A DNA stretch of 64,000 nucleotides from CAZHON01 sp964534565 (GTDB taxonomy: Bacteria > Patescibacteriota > Gracilibacteria > Peribacterales > Peribacteraceae): NCBI GenBank assembly GCA_964534565.1, contig CAZHON010000003.1:35402-99401 (forward strand), written 5' to 3'. Below the pieces are notes generated by a model. It saw only the letters and a program-made list of their open reading frames with translations, was not told the DNA's origin and did not search any database. Positions within the stretch are counted from its first letter, which is position 1. Each line of letters opens with the position of its first letter. Shown here piece by piece: positions 26,519-35,343 of this stretch. The position numbers and the translations under genes were made by a program.

Positions 26519-27237
26519 TGGAACTTACTCTCTTCCTCTCCGTCCTCTTCGTAGGAGGCGTTGTTTCCACCGTAGCCGGCGGTGGATTAGCAGTGGTGAT
26601 TCTCGTTCTTGCCGGAAGCTTTCTTCCACCGCTTCAGGCAGTGGCTCTGACGGCTTTGCTCGGAGTGTTCATTCAGCTGACGAAGGCACTCGCGTTTTAT
26701 ACGAAAATTCAATGGAGGTTGGTGCTGATCTTTGGATCTATCGGACTTCCCTGTGCGGCGCTGGGGTCGTTGCTTCTTGTGGTCATGCCCACGCAGTGGG
26801 TGGGGCTTGTGATTGGAACAGCGTGCATTCTTGGCGTCTTCCACTTTCATTTCTTTCCATCAAAACCGCTCAAAGGAACCGTTCCTCAATTGCTCCTCAT
26901 TGGTGCGGGCAGCGGTTTCGTTGCTGGACTATTGGGGTACGGAGCAAACATGCGCATGGCTGCACTGCGCCGCATGCATCTGCAGCCTCAACAAATTATC
27001 GCGACCGCTTCTTGCACGGCACTCGTTGCGAACATCGGGCGACTTCCTGTCTATGTATCGCAACTGGAATGGACCGATGCGCTTCAGGTGCTCATTGTTT
27101 CCTCCATTCCCACCATTCTCATTTCGGTGTGGATCGGCAAAGTGTTGCACAAGTACGTTCCGGTGAAACACTTGGAATGGGCGATCGATGTGATTGTCGT
27201 GATTGGAGGACTCACAATGATCGTGCGGGCGTGGTAG
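26518..27237 (+). CDS. TSUP (TauE/SafE, DUF81) family membrane transporter
   Basis: A 239-residue protein with about 7-8 hydrophobic helices. It has the family's repeated glycine motifs: VSTVAGGGLAVVILVLAG near the N terminus and GSGFVAGLLGYGANMRMAAL in the middle. Members export or import small anions such as sulfite or organic acids; the substrate here is unknown. Its start overlaps the pyrB stop (TGATG), and pyrC begins 9 bases after it, so it sits inside a pyrimidine operon, an unusual place for this family. Confidence 0.85.
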   Translation: MELTLFLSVLFVGGVVSTVAGGGLAVVILVLAGSFLPPLQAVALTALLGVFIQLTKALAFYTKIQWRLVLIFGSIGLPCAALGSLLLVVMPTQWVGLVIGTACILGVFHFHFFPSKPLKGTVPQLLLIGAGSGFVAGLLGYGANMRMAALRRMHLQPQQIIATASCTALVANIGRLPVYVSQLEWTDALQVLIVSSIPTILISVWIGKVLHKYVPVKHLEWAIDVIVVIGGLTMIVRAW

Positions 27238-27246
27238 GCTTCAACT

Positions 27247-28527
27247 ATGTCTATGCTCAAAGACGGAACCATCGTCACTGCGGACGGCACCCTTGAGAAG
27301 AACTGTTCCGTCCCAGCCGGAGAAGAGAAGATCGACTGCAAAGGAAAGCTCCTGCTTCCTGGGTTGATTGATTGCCATGTGCATTTCCGCGAACCCGGGC
27401 TGGAACATAAGGCAACGATGGCTACGGAGGCCGCTTCAGCACACGCAGGTGGAGTCACGACGGTGTGCGAGATGCCAAACACCAATCCCCCAAACGTCAC
27501 CATTGCCGCTCTCGCAGATAAGGTTCGTCGCGCCCACGAAGTAAGCGATTGCGACATCCGTTTCTTCTTCGGCGTCACACAGCGAGAGCACTTATTGTCG
27601 CTGGTGGAACTGTGGACAGGTTCCGCGGAGGAATTGCAGCGACTGAAGAAACATTGCTGCGGCGTGAAGGTGTATCTCGATCACTCAACCGGCGACCAAA
27701 AGATTGAAGAGGAATTGATCAGCGATGTGTTCGCTGCATGCGGCAAACACAAGATTCCACTCGTTGCGCATTGTGAAGATCCTGCGACGAACAATGCCGC
27801 TGCCGCAGAACTGATCAATGAAACAGATATCTCCTCACACTCGCGTCGTCGCCCGCCAGAGGCCGAGGTAATTGCAGTCAAAAAAGCGCTTGCTCTTGCC
27901 AAAAAACACAAGACGCCGTTTCATGTCGCGCACCTCTCGACCGCAGGCGCACTCGATCTTGTCCGTGCAGCAAAGCAGAAAAAACTGACGGTTACCTGTG
28001 AGGTTGCTCCGCATCACCTCTTCCTTACGACAGAGGACTACGTGCACATCGGAACATTTGGGAAAATGAACCCACCCCTTCGATCGATCGAGGATCGCGA
28101 CGCACTGTGGGCCGGAGTGATCGACGGAACGGTGGACTGCATTGCCACCGATCACGCACCACACACATTGAATGAGAAACAAGATGGCACACCGCTCTCT
28201 GCACCCAGTGGAGTGCCGGGCGTTGAGACGATGTTGCCACTCCTTCTTTCAGTCACGGGTGGTCACTGGCCCAATCCGCACAGTACCGCTGCAGCAGTAC
28301 AAGGATTTACACCCACTCACATCGTGAAACTCTGTTTCGAAAACCCCAATCGCATCTTCAGTCTCGGCAAAACTCCCCTCTCCGACAAAACGGCAGGCGA
28401 TGTCCTCATCATCGACCCCAATGCATTCTGGACCCTCAAAGGAACCGATCTCCACAGCAAATGTGGATGGACGCCCTTCGAAGGATGGCGCGTGAAGGGG
28501 AAGATTGAGAGGGTTATACGTGCTTAA
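27247..28527 (+). CDS. pyrC: Dihydroorotase
   Basis: A 426-residue class I dihydroorotase, amidohydrolase fold, closing carbamoyl-aspartate to dihydroorotate. Visible motifs: HVHFREPG metal site, EMPNT, GVKVYLDHSTGD, VAHCED, APHH and IATDHAPH. All expected metal ligands appear present. It ends the pyrB-TSUP-pyrC cluster; pyrF lies far away at 59.2 kb. No SD precedes the ATG, and the short spacing suggests cotranscription with the upstream genes. Confidence 0.93.
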   Translation: MSMLKDGTIVTADGTLEKNCSVPAGEEKIDCKGKLLLPGLIDCHVHFREPGLEHKATMATEAASAHAGGVTTVCEMPNTNPPNVTIAALADKVRRAHEVSDCDIRFFFGVTQREHLLSLVELWTGSAEELQRLKKHCCGVKVYLDHSTGDQKIEEELISDVFAACGKHKIPLVAHCEDPATNNAAAAELINETDISSHSRRRPPEAEVIAVKKALALAKKHKTPFHVAHLSTAGALDLVRAAKQKKLTVTCEVAPHHLFLTTEDYVHIGTFGKMNPPLRSIEDRDALWAGVIDGTVDCIATDHAPHTLNEKQDGTPLSAPSGVPGVETMLPLLLSVTGGHWPNPHSTAAAVQGFTPTHIVKLCFENPNRIFSLGKTPLSDKTAGDVLIIDPNAFWTLKGTDLHSKCGWTPFEGWRVKGKIERVIRA

Positions 28528-28540
28528 GAATGCGGTCTTC

Positions 28541-29167
28541 TTAAATCATGTCCCATACCTCTTCGAACGACGACGCCTCCCGTCTTGCTCGTAGAGAATC
28601 AGGCGTTGTCGATCCTCGCAGAAGAATGAAGTCGATACCCGCAGCTTCCGCTGCATCGCGGTCTGGTTGCTGATCACCTATGTAAATGATTCGTTTGTCC
28701 TCAATGCCCAATCGTTCGACCGCAAGTTGGAGAGGATACGGATGAGGTTTGCATTGCTCGGGAGTCACATCATCTCTTGAGACGACTTGTTTCACCTTGC
28801 TCACAACGTTGAGTTGCCGATCAACGATGTTGATATCGCGTAAGCGCGATGTGGTGACAATGCTCGTGGGAGCGTGGTTCAAATGTGCGAGGAATTGTTC
28901 CGCACCAGGCACCCAGCGTGCGTGCCGGCCCAATAATTCCGGCAAATGCAGGTCGCGTTCTGTGCGGATGCGGGTGATTTCTTCTTCTGTATATCCCAGA
29001 CTCCCCAGTACCCGATTGAGTGTGTTGCCATGCAACTGTTCAATGACATCCGCGGTGAACGAGATATTTAATATCTCTCCCGCTTTCAGCAATGCAGCAG
29101 TCCACGCCTCATTCGTTGTAATAAGCGTGCCATCCATGTCGGTGAGCAGGGCTTCGTAGTGTTTCAT
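28541..29167 (-). CDS. HAD-superfamily phosphatase (phosphoglycolate phosphatase-like)
   Basis: A 208-residue HAD hydrolase. Motif I DMDGTL (nucleophile Asp), motif II SIVTTSR, a motif III region (KPHPYPLQLAVERLG) and motif IV IYIGDQQPDRDAA are intact, with an all-helical cap after motif I. Substrate unknown; similarity is to phosphoglycolate phosphatase or beta-phosphoglucomutase-like enzymes. ATG at 29167 is preferred over an earlier in-frame ATG because TATTCT (29178-29183) lies 10 bases upstream. Convergent with pyrC, 13 bases apart. Confidence 0.85.
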   Translation of the reverse strand: MKHYEALLTDMDGTLITTNEAWTAALLKAGEILNISFTADVIEQLHGNTLNRVLGSLGYTEEEITRIRTERDLHLPELLGRHARWVPGAEQFLAHLNHAPTSIVTTSRLRDINIVDRQLNVVSKVKQVVSRDDVTPEQCKPHPYPLQLAVERLGIEDKRIIYIGDQQPDRDAAEAAGIDFILLRGSTTPDSLRARREASSFEEVWDMI

Positions 29168-29202
29168 GGGGTTGCTCAGAATACGCATTCTCCTCACAAA
29201 GA

Positions 29203-29234
29203 AAACCCCCTAACCGTAAGATTAAGGAGTTTTT
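29203..29234 (-). terminator. Possible terminator downstream of the RNase J gene
   Basis: Read on the minus strand, CTCCTTAA pairs (with two G-U pairs) with TTAGGGGG and is followed by TTTTC. It is placed after the RNase J stop and before the HAD gene. Confidence 0.5.
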
Positions 29235-29247
29235 TGTGGCAGATTGT

Positions 29248-31161
29248 TTAAACCTCTACGAAGAGAGGCACCACCATCGGTTCGCGATCGAGCTTGCGAT
29301 CGAAGTAGCGATACAACGCACCTTGGACGGCGCGCTTGAATGCTTTTCGATCGGTTTCGCCTCGACCAAGTTCTTCCTCGTACGACTTACGAGCGGCAGC
29401 GATGACTTCGGTGGTAATCGATTGTTCCTCGGACCCATAGATGAGTCCGCGTGAGACCACGTCGGGGTCACCGACGAGTCGCTTGCTCTCCGCATAGACG
29501 CGGAAGAGAACAATAATCACTCCTGCCGTACTCATGGCCTTGCGGTCATTGAGCACGCGCTGGCCTTCGCCTGCAGCACCCTTTCCATCGATGATCACAT
29601 CGCGGAATGCGAACTTCTGTTTGCTGCGGCGAGCATTTCCCTCTTTATCAAACTCCAAAATATCACCGTTGGTGAGGAGATGAATTTGATTATCTTGGTA
29701 GCCAATGCGGCGTGCCAATTCGGCGTGGCCCGCAAGCATGTGCGGCTCACCGTGTTCAGGGATGATGTGTTTTGCCCGCACCAATCGGTGCATGAGCATG
29801 ATGTCGTTCGCATGACCGTGACCGGTCACGTGCAGTGCAAGTTCGCTGTTCGTCTTCACGCTTGCTCCGCGAAGGTGCAAGTTGTTGACGACCTTTGCGA
29901 CCGAGCGCTCGTTTCCAATGATCGGGTTAGAGCTGAGGATGACCGTGTCACCCTTCTTCACGTTGACGTGTCGATGCGTGCCAAGACCCATGCGGGCCAG
30001 GCTCGCCATCTCTTCGCCTTGGCTTCCCGTTGTAATGATGAGAACTTCGTCATCAGGAAGCTTCTCGATACCAGGGCCGACCTTGCGAATGAGACCGCGA
30101 GGAGCCTTGAGGTAGCCGAGGTTCTGCGCGATCTCGATGTTCGTTTCCATGGAACGACCGGAGATGAAGACTTTGCGATTGCAGTCCTTCGCATGTTCGA
30201 CCACCTGTTGCAGGCGGTTGAGCAGTGAGCTGAAGGTCGACACAATCACGCGGCCCTTCGCCTCGTGGATCAGTCCTTTCAGAACGTCGCTGATTTCCCG
30301 TTCACTCTTGGAGTTGCCGGGCTTCTGCGCGTTTGTGGAATCGGCGATGATTGCGAGCACTCCCTTTTCACCAAGCTCGGCCAGACGCTGAAAGTCTGCC
30401 GGCGGTTCGTTCATGGGAGTCAGGTCGAACTTGAAGTCGCCTGTGTGTACGACAGTTCCATACGGCGTATGAACTGCGACCGCTGCGGAATCGGGAATGG
30501 AGTGCGTAACGCGAAGCCACTCAACTTCCACCTTGCCGATTTTGACCTTCTTGCCGTACTCAACAGTGTTGAGCTGCGCCTTTTGGGTCAAATGCTCCTC
30601 TTCCAAACGTTTCTTCACGAATGCCATGGTGAGCTTCGTTCCAAAGCTGGGAGGGAAGTGGAGCGCGGGCAGCAAATGCTGCACCGCACCGATGTGGTCC
30701 AGGTGACCGTGGGTGAACAAGACTGCCTTGATGCGGTTCTCGCGACCCTTGAGGGCCGTGATGTCCGGGATCAGGTAATCGATACCGAGCATGTCTTCGT
30801 CCGGGAACTGAAGTCCCAAGTCGATGATGTAAATGTCGCCGTCGACTTCAATGACGAAGCAGTTGCGGCCGACTTGTTCGAATCCTCCAAGAGGATAGAG
30901 CTTCAAGCCCGCACGATTGCCGGTTCCTGCAACATCGATGAGAGGCGCGGTTTGTGATCCTCCGTTTTGCTGAGGACGATTGTTCTGTCCTTTGTTGAAT
31001 GGCTGACCGTGTGGTCGCTGTCCTTGGGGACGAGGTTGATGATTGTTGCCACGCGCTGGTGGCGGATTGTTTGGTTGCACGGAAGGCGGCGGTGTCGCCG
31101 GGGTTTCCTGCTTTGGGGCGGGAGTCAGTTGACTGCGCACCCAATCTCCTACGGAGGTCAT
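29248..31161 (-). CDS. rnj: Ribonuclease J
   Basis: A 637-residue metallo-beta-lactamase/beta-CASP ribonuclease (endonuclease and 5'-exonuclease) for mRNA decay and RNA maturation. The metal motif HGHLDH is at 151-156, HTGDFKFD follows, beta-CASP motifs include GHGHANDIMLM and IPEHGEPHML, and a C-terminal domain ends the protein. Residues 12-80 are a disordered extension rich in Pro, Gln, Asn and Arg that is absent from standard RNase J and might bind RNA. With leaderless mRNAs so common here, 5'-end processing is of interest. Confidence 0.93.
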   Translation of the reverse strand: MTSVGDWVRSQLTPAPKQETPATPPPSVQPNNPPPARGNNHQPRPQGQRPHGQPFNKGQNNRPQQNGGSQTAPLIDVAGTGNRAGLKLYPLGGFEQVGRNCFVIEVDGDIYIIDLGLQFPDEDMLGIDYLIPDITALKGRENRIKAVLFTHGHLDHIGAVQHLLPALHFPPSFGTKLTMAFVKKRLEEEHLTQKAQLNTVEYGKKVKIGKVEVEWLRVTHSIPDSAAVAVHTPYGTVVHTGDFKFDLTPMNEPPADFQRLAELGEKGVLAIIADSTNAQKPGNSKSEREISDVLKGLIHEAKGRVIVSTFSSLLNRLQQVVEHAKDCNRKVFISGRSMETNIEIAQNLGYLKAPRGLIRKVGPGIEKLPDDEVLIITTGSQGEEMASLARMGLGTHRHVNVKKGDTVILSSNPIIGNERSVAKVVNNLHLRGASVKTNSELALHVTGHGHANDIMLMHRLVRAKHIIPEHGEPHMLAGHAELARRIGYQDNQIHLLTNGDILEFDKEGNARRSKQKFAFRDVIIDGKGAAGEGQRVLNDRKAMSTAGVIIVLFRVYAESKRLVGDPDVVSRGLIYGSEEQSITTEVIAAARKSYEEELGRGETDRKAFKRAVQGALYRYFDRKLDREPMVVPLFVEV

Positions 31162-31350
31162 ACGAATGTTTGGTAAATAAAAAACGTTTCGTGTTCACAC
31201 TACTCCTGTACAGCATTCTTGGCAAGTGGTCCTTTGCACCGACATCGTTTATTTGGCTTCCATTCAACAAATTTTTGATTGTAATTTTTGTATTTCAAAG
31301 GGATTTGTATTGTATGCAATTCCATACATTGAGTATAAAATAGTACAGAC

Positions 31351-31605
31351 ATGAGTAAGCTATCAGAGGAATTAATACATCTGGCACCAAGCACAAGTAA
31401 GAACTCTCTAAAGAAATTTGAAGCAACGATTGCTGAAATAGCGAGACAGAAATCCATTGATCCTGATGGCTGTATCACTGTGTCTATTAGGCATGATGTA
31501 GAACGAGTCTTGGTCAACGCCATATCGAGAGCTATGCAGCATTCTTCAATTGAAGATGTGGCGTATCAGAATTTTCAACCTACTCCTAATGAAATAGAAG
31601 ATTAA
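31351..31605 (+). CDS. Small hypothetical protein
   Basis: An 84-residue soluble protein (MSKLSEELIHLAPSTSKNSL), helical, no recognised family. It has lower GC than its neighbours and is preceded by about 190 bases of AT-rich intergenic DNA. A TATAAAAT stretch at 31334-31341 ends 9 bases before the ATG with no SD. Low GC and isolation may point to recent acquisition. Confidence 0.5.
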   Translation: MSKLSEELIHLAPSTSKNSLKKFEATIAEIARQKSIDPDGCITVSIRHDVERVLVNAISRAMQHSSIEDVAYQNFQPTPNEIED

Positions 31606-31653
31606 GAGAAACAAAATTAAATTGATGCAGCTTGCTCCCATCCCTGCTCTACA

Positions 31654-31669
31654 GGTAGCCTAGGCTACC
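31654..31669. promoter_or_regulatory. 16-bp perfect palindrome overlapping the promoter of the next gene
   Basis: GGTAGCCT/AGGCTACC is a perfect palindrome ending 2 bases before the ATG at 31672. It contains both possible -10 hexamers (TAGCCT and TAGGCT). A dimeric regulator bound here would block transcription, and a hairpin would lie at the very 5' end of any longer mRNA. Confidence 0.5.
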
Positions 31670-31671
31670 GT

Positions 31672-33654
31672 ATGGACAGCACCGTCCAAACCGGACACAC
31701 CAAAACTCCTCGAGACACTTCACTTGTGTCCCTCGCTCTCACGTCTGTGCGCGGGGAGCACGTTATCGTATTGATGGAGATTTTGGCGCGGGGTGCAGGA
31801 CAGCGCACGGTGGAGCGTGAATGTGAGGCGATCATTCAGCATGCATTGTTGGAAACGGAGGGTGACGCTGCACAGCGCCTCGACAGCACTCTCAAAGAAC
31901 TCAACGGTCTTCTGAAGGGATTTACCATCTCTCAGGCGATTGATGATGCACACATGATTCTTGCGATTGTCGATGAGCAGCAGACATTGCACGTCTCGCA
32001 CGCTGGTCGCGCCGAGGCGTATCTCATTCGCCAAGGCATTGCGAGTCAGGTGACCGAGTACTCGCCGGGCAAGCCGTTGCCGGTGTTCGTACACATCGCA
32101 AGCGGCAAGCTGGAGCCAAAAGATTCGGTTCTCTTCTCGACGCAGCGTCTGCTCCGTGCGGTCACTCCCGCTCAATTGACGCAGATCACTCAACATGAAG
32201 ACAAAGTGCTCGCAAACCTCACGCGTGCACTCGAGGCCGAGCAAGAACACGCTGCATTTGCCCTCCTCACCATGCCGAGTAATGGCAAGGTCGAAGAGTT
32301 GGATGAAGTGGTGGTGCCTCGCGCATCGACTGCGCGCTCTAAGAGAGGAAGCACGGCGTCGTCCGTATTTGCATCGTCCACATCCGCATCAAAAAATCTC
32401 CTCGATTTGGGCCAGCGACTTCTTTCGGGTGTGAAACTGCCCCAATTGCTCCGCAAGAAGGGAGGGTCCATGCAAATGGAGAAGTTGCGCAGCGGCTTCA
32501 AAGGATTTTTGTCCGACCTCACCGACCCAAGTCGCAAGAAGCGCGCACATATGTTGCTGCTTGCAGGAACCCTCACGGTTCTCCTCGTCATTTGGACCGT
32601 CGGTCACCTCTTCACCACAAGTCAGCGCAGCAAAACGAAGGCAGAGTTGCAGGATTTGATGGAGCAAATCTCCACCGAACTGCAGACCGCCGAAAACCGC
32701 CGCATCATTGGAGACATCGATGCGAGCAATGCCGTTTTGCAGCAAGCCGAAGAGCAAACCAAGCAGGTGATGGATAACGACAGCGGCCTGTTCCGCGTCG
32801 AGGCGCTCGACCTTCTCGACAAGATTCATGCCAAGCAGGAGGAACTCAACAACGTCATTCGTCTCTCCCCTCGCGTCGTTGCGAACCTGACGTCGAAGGC
32901 GTCGGATGTGTCCGCACAAGGATTCATCGGCGTGGGTGACGGAGAGTTCATCGCCTACGATCAATCGAAACTCTACCGTGTTGTGCTCAACGCAGTGGAG
33001 GACCCCAAATCCGTCGGGGGCAATGACCTCATCATCAGTGGAACGCAACTTCCACGTTTCTCCGTCAGTGCATTCCTCACGAGCGGTCACTCTCTCCTCG
33101 AGTTCGCTTCCGGCCAACTCACTGCTGCAAAGACCGATGACCCTGCAGGGTGGGCGAACGGAACCGATATCGAAGGCTACCTACGCTTCCTCTACGTGCT
33201 CGCTCCGGACGCTAAGCAGATTTATAAGTACGAGCGCCAGAACACGCACTACAGCGCACCGGTGGGCTACAACGTGAACGGTGACCTGACGGGCGCACTC
33301 GATATGGCGATCGATGGAAACGTGTACGTGCTGAAAGATGATGGAACATTGCTCAAACTCTTCCGTGGAGAAGTGCAGCCATTCGTCATTCGCCGCGCTC
33401 CAGATGGAATCCTGAAGGGTACGACGAAGTTGTTTAAGATCCCGAACGGAAACTTCTACTTCCTCGACCCAGCCAAGCGCCGCGTGATCATTGTGGGAGA
33501 TGGAGGTGCAACGGGAGAAGCTCCGTACGTACGCCAGTACGTTCTCGACAGCGACCAAATCGGAACACTGAAGGATGTGTGGGTAGAGGCAGACCAGAGC
33601 AGGATGTATGTCATGGACGAGAAGAGGGTGTATGCGATTGATATGCAGAAATAA
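31672..33654 (+). CDS. Membrane protein: PP2C-like domain, one helix, coiled coil, propeller-like exterior
   Basis: A 660-residue protein. Residues 15-200 resemble a PP2C/SpoIIE-type phosphatase fold (ILAIVDEQQTLHVSHAGRAE, DSVLFSTQRLLRAV), but the usual metal Asp residues are not obvious, so activity is uncertain. A Ser-rich linker and basic segment precede one membrane helix (about 292-313), followed by a coiled coil (about 318-385) and an outer beta-rich region with repeated strands (GALDMAIDGNVYVLKDDGTL, KIPNGNFYFLDPAKRRVIIV). The layout suggests signalling across the membrane. It is preceded by a 16-bp palindrome. Confidence 0.65.
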   Translation: MDSTVQTGHTKTPRDTSLVSLALTSVRGEHVIVLMEILARGAGQRTVERECEAIIQHALLETEGDAAQRLDSTLKELNGLLKGFTISQAIDDAHMILAIVDEQQTLHVSHAGRAEAYLIRQGIASQVTEYSPGKPLPVFVHIASGKLEPKDSVLFSTQRLLRAVTPAQLTQITQHEDKVLANLTRALEAEQEHAAFALLTMPSNGKVEELDEVVVPRASTARSKRGSTASSVFASSTSASKNLLDLGQRLLSGVKLPQLLRKKGGSMQMEKLRSGFKGFLSDLTDPSRKKRAHMLLLAGTLTVLLVIWTVGHLFTTSQRSKTKAELQDLMEQISTELQTAENRRIIGDIDASNAVLQQAEEQTKQVMDNDSGLFRVEALDLLDKIHAKQEELNNVIRLSPRVVANLTSKASDVSAQGFIGVGDGEFIAYDQSKLYRVVLNAVEDPKSVGGNDLIISGTQLPRFSVSAFLTSGHSLLEFASGQLTAAKTDDPAGWANGTDIEGYLRFLYVLAPDAKQIYKYERQNTHYSAPVGYNVNGDLTGALDMAIDGNVYVLKDDGTLLKLFRGEVQPFVIRRAPDGILKGTTKLFKIPNGNFYFLDPAKRRVIIVGDGGATGEAPYVRQYVLDSDQIGTLKDVWVEADQSRMYVMDEKRVYAIDMQK

Positions 33655-33666
33655 TTCTGTGAGTGA

Positions 33667-33717
33667 GAAGTGAAAAAGTATAGAAGTGTTTTTCGTACCC
33701 CTATACTTTTACACTTC
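33667..33717. terminator. Long inverted repeat between two genes, possible terminator
   Basis: A 17-base arm (33667-33683) pairs with 33701-33717 with one mismatch (GTGAAAAAGTATAG against CTATACTTTTACAC). It follows the stop at 33654 and precedes the TACACT promoter of the next gene. No clean U tract, so termination is only likely. Confidence 0.5.
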
Positions 33718-33737
33718 TGTACTTCTACACTCTTTCC

Positions 33738-34130
33738 ATGCGCATCCTCGTCTTTGGAACATTCGACGGCCTGCACCCCGGACATCGTTTTGTGATCGAT
33801 GAAGCGATGAAGCGCGGCGACCTTACGATCGTGGTTGCACGCGATGCGACCGTCTCGCACATCAAAAATAAAACGCCGATGCACAGCGAAGACGAACGCA
33901 TGAAAGCAATTCAAGAAGCCTACCCGTCTGCCACAGTGATGCTGGGAGATCCGAAGGACTACATGGCTCCCGTCCGTGCCGTGCAGCCGGATTTGATTCT
34001 GTTTGGGTACGATCAAAAGCTGCCGCCCAGAGTGACCGATGCGGACATGCCCTGTGCCGTGGAGCGATTGCCTGCATTTAAGCCTGAACAGTATAAAAGC
34101 AGCCTCCTAAGGGGTGGATCAGAAGCGTGA
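33738..34130 (+). CDS. Cytidylyltransferase-like nucleotidyltransferase
   Basis: A 130-residue single-domain enzyme. GTFDGLHPGH (7-16) is the HxGH-type nucleotide-binding site of the cytidylyltransferase family. This short form resembles glycerol-3-phosphate cytidylyltransferase and archaeal-type FAD synthetase (RibL); the ISSTR-like end motif is only loosely matched by KSSLLRGG. Substrate unknown. TACACT (33726-33731) ends 6 bases before the ATG, no SD. Confidence 0.8.
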   Translation: MRILVFGTFDGLHPGHRFVIDEAMKRGDLTIVVARDATVSHIKNKTPMHSEDERMKAIQEAYPSATVMLGDPKDYMAPVRAVQPDLILFGYDQKLPPRVTDADMPCAVERLPAFKPEQYKSSLLRGGSEA

Positions 34131-34151
34131 TTTCTGGTACACTGTCTTGAT

Positions 34152-34430
34152 ATGTCCGACACAGAAATCAACTCCGCTTTCACCGTCATTGACGAGGATA
34201 AAACCGAAGACCAGGAGTCCGCTCCCCCTTCGCTCTGGAAGCAACTGCTCGGTGCGGTTGTGGGTGCAACGATCGCGCTCATTTTATACGGAATTTACGA
34301 AGCGGCCGCCCCCGTTGTGACTGCAATGGTGACGCCATCACACGCCGAAGAAGAGAAGAAAGCAGAACCGGTCTCTGCTGCGAAGCGTGTTCAGAGAACG
34401 TCCGGTGCGCAGAAGCGCGTACAGGAATAA
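34152..34430 (+). CDS. Small single-pass membrane protein
   Basis: A 92-residue protein: an acidic N-terminal tail (about 1-30), one membrane helix (about 34-56, LLGAVVGATIALILYGIYEA) and a basic C-terminal tail. No family recognised. An extended -10, TGGTACACT (TACACT 34138-34143), lies 8 bases before the ATG. It converges with the predicted small RNA, whose terminator starts at its stop codon. Confidence 0.55.
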   Translation: MSDTEINSAFTVIDEDKTEDQESAPPSLWKQLLGAVVGATIALILYGIYEAAAPVVTAMVTPSHAEEEKKAEPVSAAKRVQRTSGAQKRVQE

Positions 34431-34584
34431 AAAAAGGTTGTTACCTTCTTGTGAAGACAACAACCTGATTACATCAGACGTCGTCTATTTTTCGAGAAGG
34501 ATGACCTTTCGGCGTCCTTCATCGGTCTCAATATCTCAATGACTGCAGATACTGGGATCGACGAAGGAGCAAGACTATGCTGAC
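34428..34584 (-). ncRNA. Candidate small RNA with promoter and terminator
   Basis: Minus strand: TTGACA (34613-34618), a 16-base spacer and TACGAT (34591-34596) predict a start near 34584. AGGTTGTT/AACAACCT (34459-34466 with 34435-34442) followed by TTTTTTT ends the transcript near 34428. The intervening 157 bases have no convincing open frame (a 17-codon one starts near 34520). Internal stems such as GAAGGA/TCCTTC are possible. No known RNA family recognised; it is divergent from smpB. Confidence 0.5.
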
Positions 34585-34665
34585 CTAGTAATCGTACTCG
34601 AAATCCATGATTTGTCAATGTTGGAGAAATGTGTGCAACTGGCCAAAAGCCGCTATTCTGCTCGT

Positions 34666-35103
34666 ATGAAGGTCGTTGCAAGCAACCGCCGGGCCCGATT
34701 TGATTACGAGATCACCGAAACGGTGGAGGCTGGGTTGGTGCTGACCGGGCAGGAGGTGAAGTCGTGTCGAGCGGGGCATGTGGATTTGAAGGGGTCGTAT
34801 CTTTCGTTCGTTGGTGCAAAACCGACACTCAAGCACATGACAATTAAAAAGTATGCGTTTGCATCAGGATTGGATTCCTATGATCCCGGGCAAGAACGAC
34901 ATCTCCTTCTTGGGGAAAAAGAAGCAGCGATGTTACGTGAAGCGAGTGAACAGTCGGGCATGTCGGTGATTCCACTCGAGGTCCGAGCCGGCAAATTCAT
35001 CAAGGTATTACTCGGTGTTGCAAAGGGAAAGAAGCTGTTTGATAAGAGACAGAAAATTAAAGAGCGGGAGGTGAAAAGGCGCATGCATGAGGGCAGAGAA
35101 TGA
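34666..35103 (+). CDS. smpB: SsrA-binding protein SmpB
   Basis: A 145-residue trans-translation factor that carries tmRNA to stalled ribosomes. It has the OB-fold start (ASNRRARFDYEITETVEAGL), GQEVKSCR and the basic C-terminal tail (KLFDKRQKIKEREVKRRM). Start ATG 34666 fits the family; TATTCT (34654-34659) ends 6 bases before it. tmRNA itself was not found in this window. Confidence 0.95.
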   Translation: MKVVASNRRARFDYEITETVEAGLVLTGQEVKSCRAGHVDLKGSYLSFVGAKPTLKHMTIKKYAFASGLDSYDPGQERHLLLGEKEAAMLREASEQSGMSVIPLEVRAGKFIKVLLGVAKGKKLFDKRQKIKEREVKRRMHEGRE

Positions 35104-35106
35104 CAT

Positions 35107-35343
35107 TTGACAAATATAGTTTACACATCATAATACGCGCCCAATTACCTCTGGTGATTGGACGTTCTTTGGCATGATCGGCAGTTTTCTTAATGCAGGC
35201 ACGGTGCGTATGTTCGCGTGCGTAGTGCGCCTGTATTAAGCCAAGTCCTCGATAGGATAAGGCAGTGTTTTCGTGTCCGTCGCTTTTGCGCCGGATAGTT
35301 CTAGGAACGGACCCCGTAGGGTCCACATCTCGAAGGAGTCTGT
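35107..35343 (+). promoter_or_regulatory. Promoter and structured leader of fae
   Basis: TTGACA at 35107-35112 with a -10 in CATAATAC (35129-35136), then a leader of about 200 bases, much longer than elsewhere here. Near its end GGACCC-CGTA-GGGTCC (35309-35324) forms a perfect hairpin 8 bases before the SD AAGGAG (35333-35338). This layout could allow translational or transcript-level control; no known riboswitch recognised. Confidence 0.6.

Noticed and set aside
34469..34681. 70-codon minus-strand frame between 34152 and smpB genes
   Set aside because: Its start lies upstream of the predicted promoter's transcript start, so only a 17-codon end would be transcribed; small RNA is the better reading.
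35104..35343. tmRNA gene next to smpB
   Set aside because: No tRNA-Ala-like ends, no tag frame; the stretch is better explained as the fae promoter and leader.
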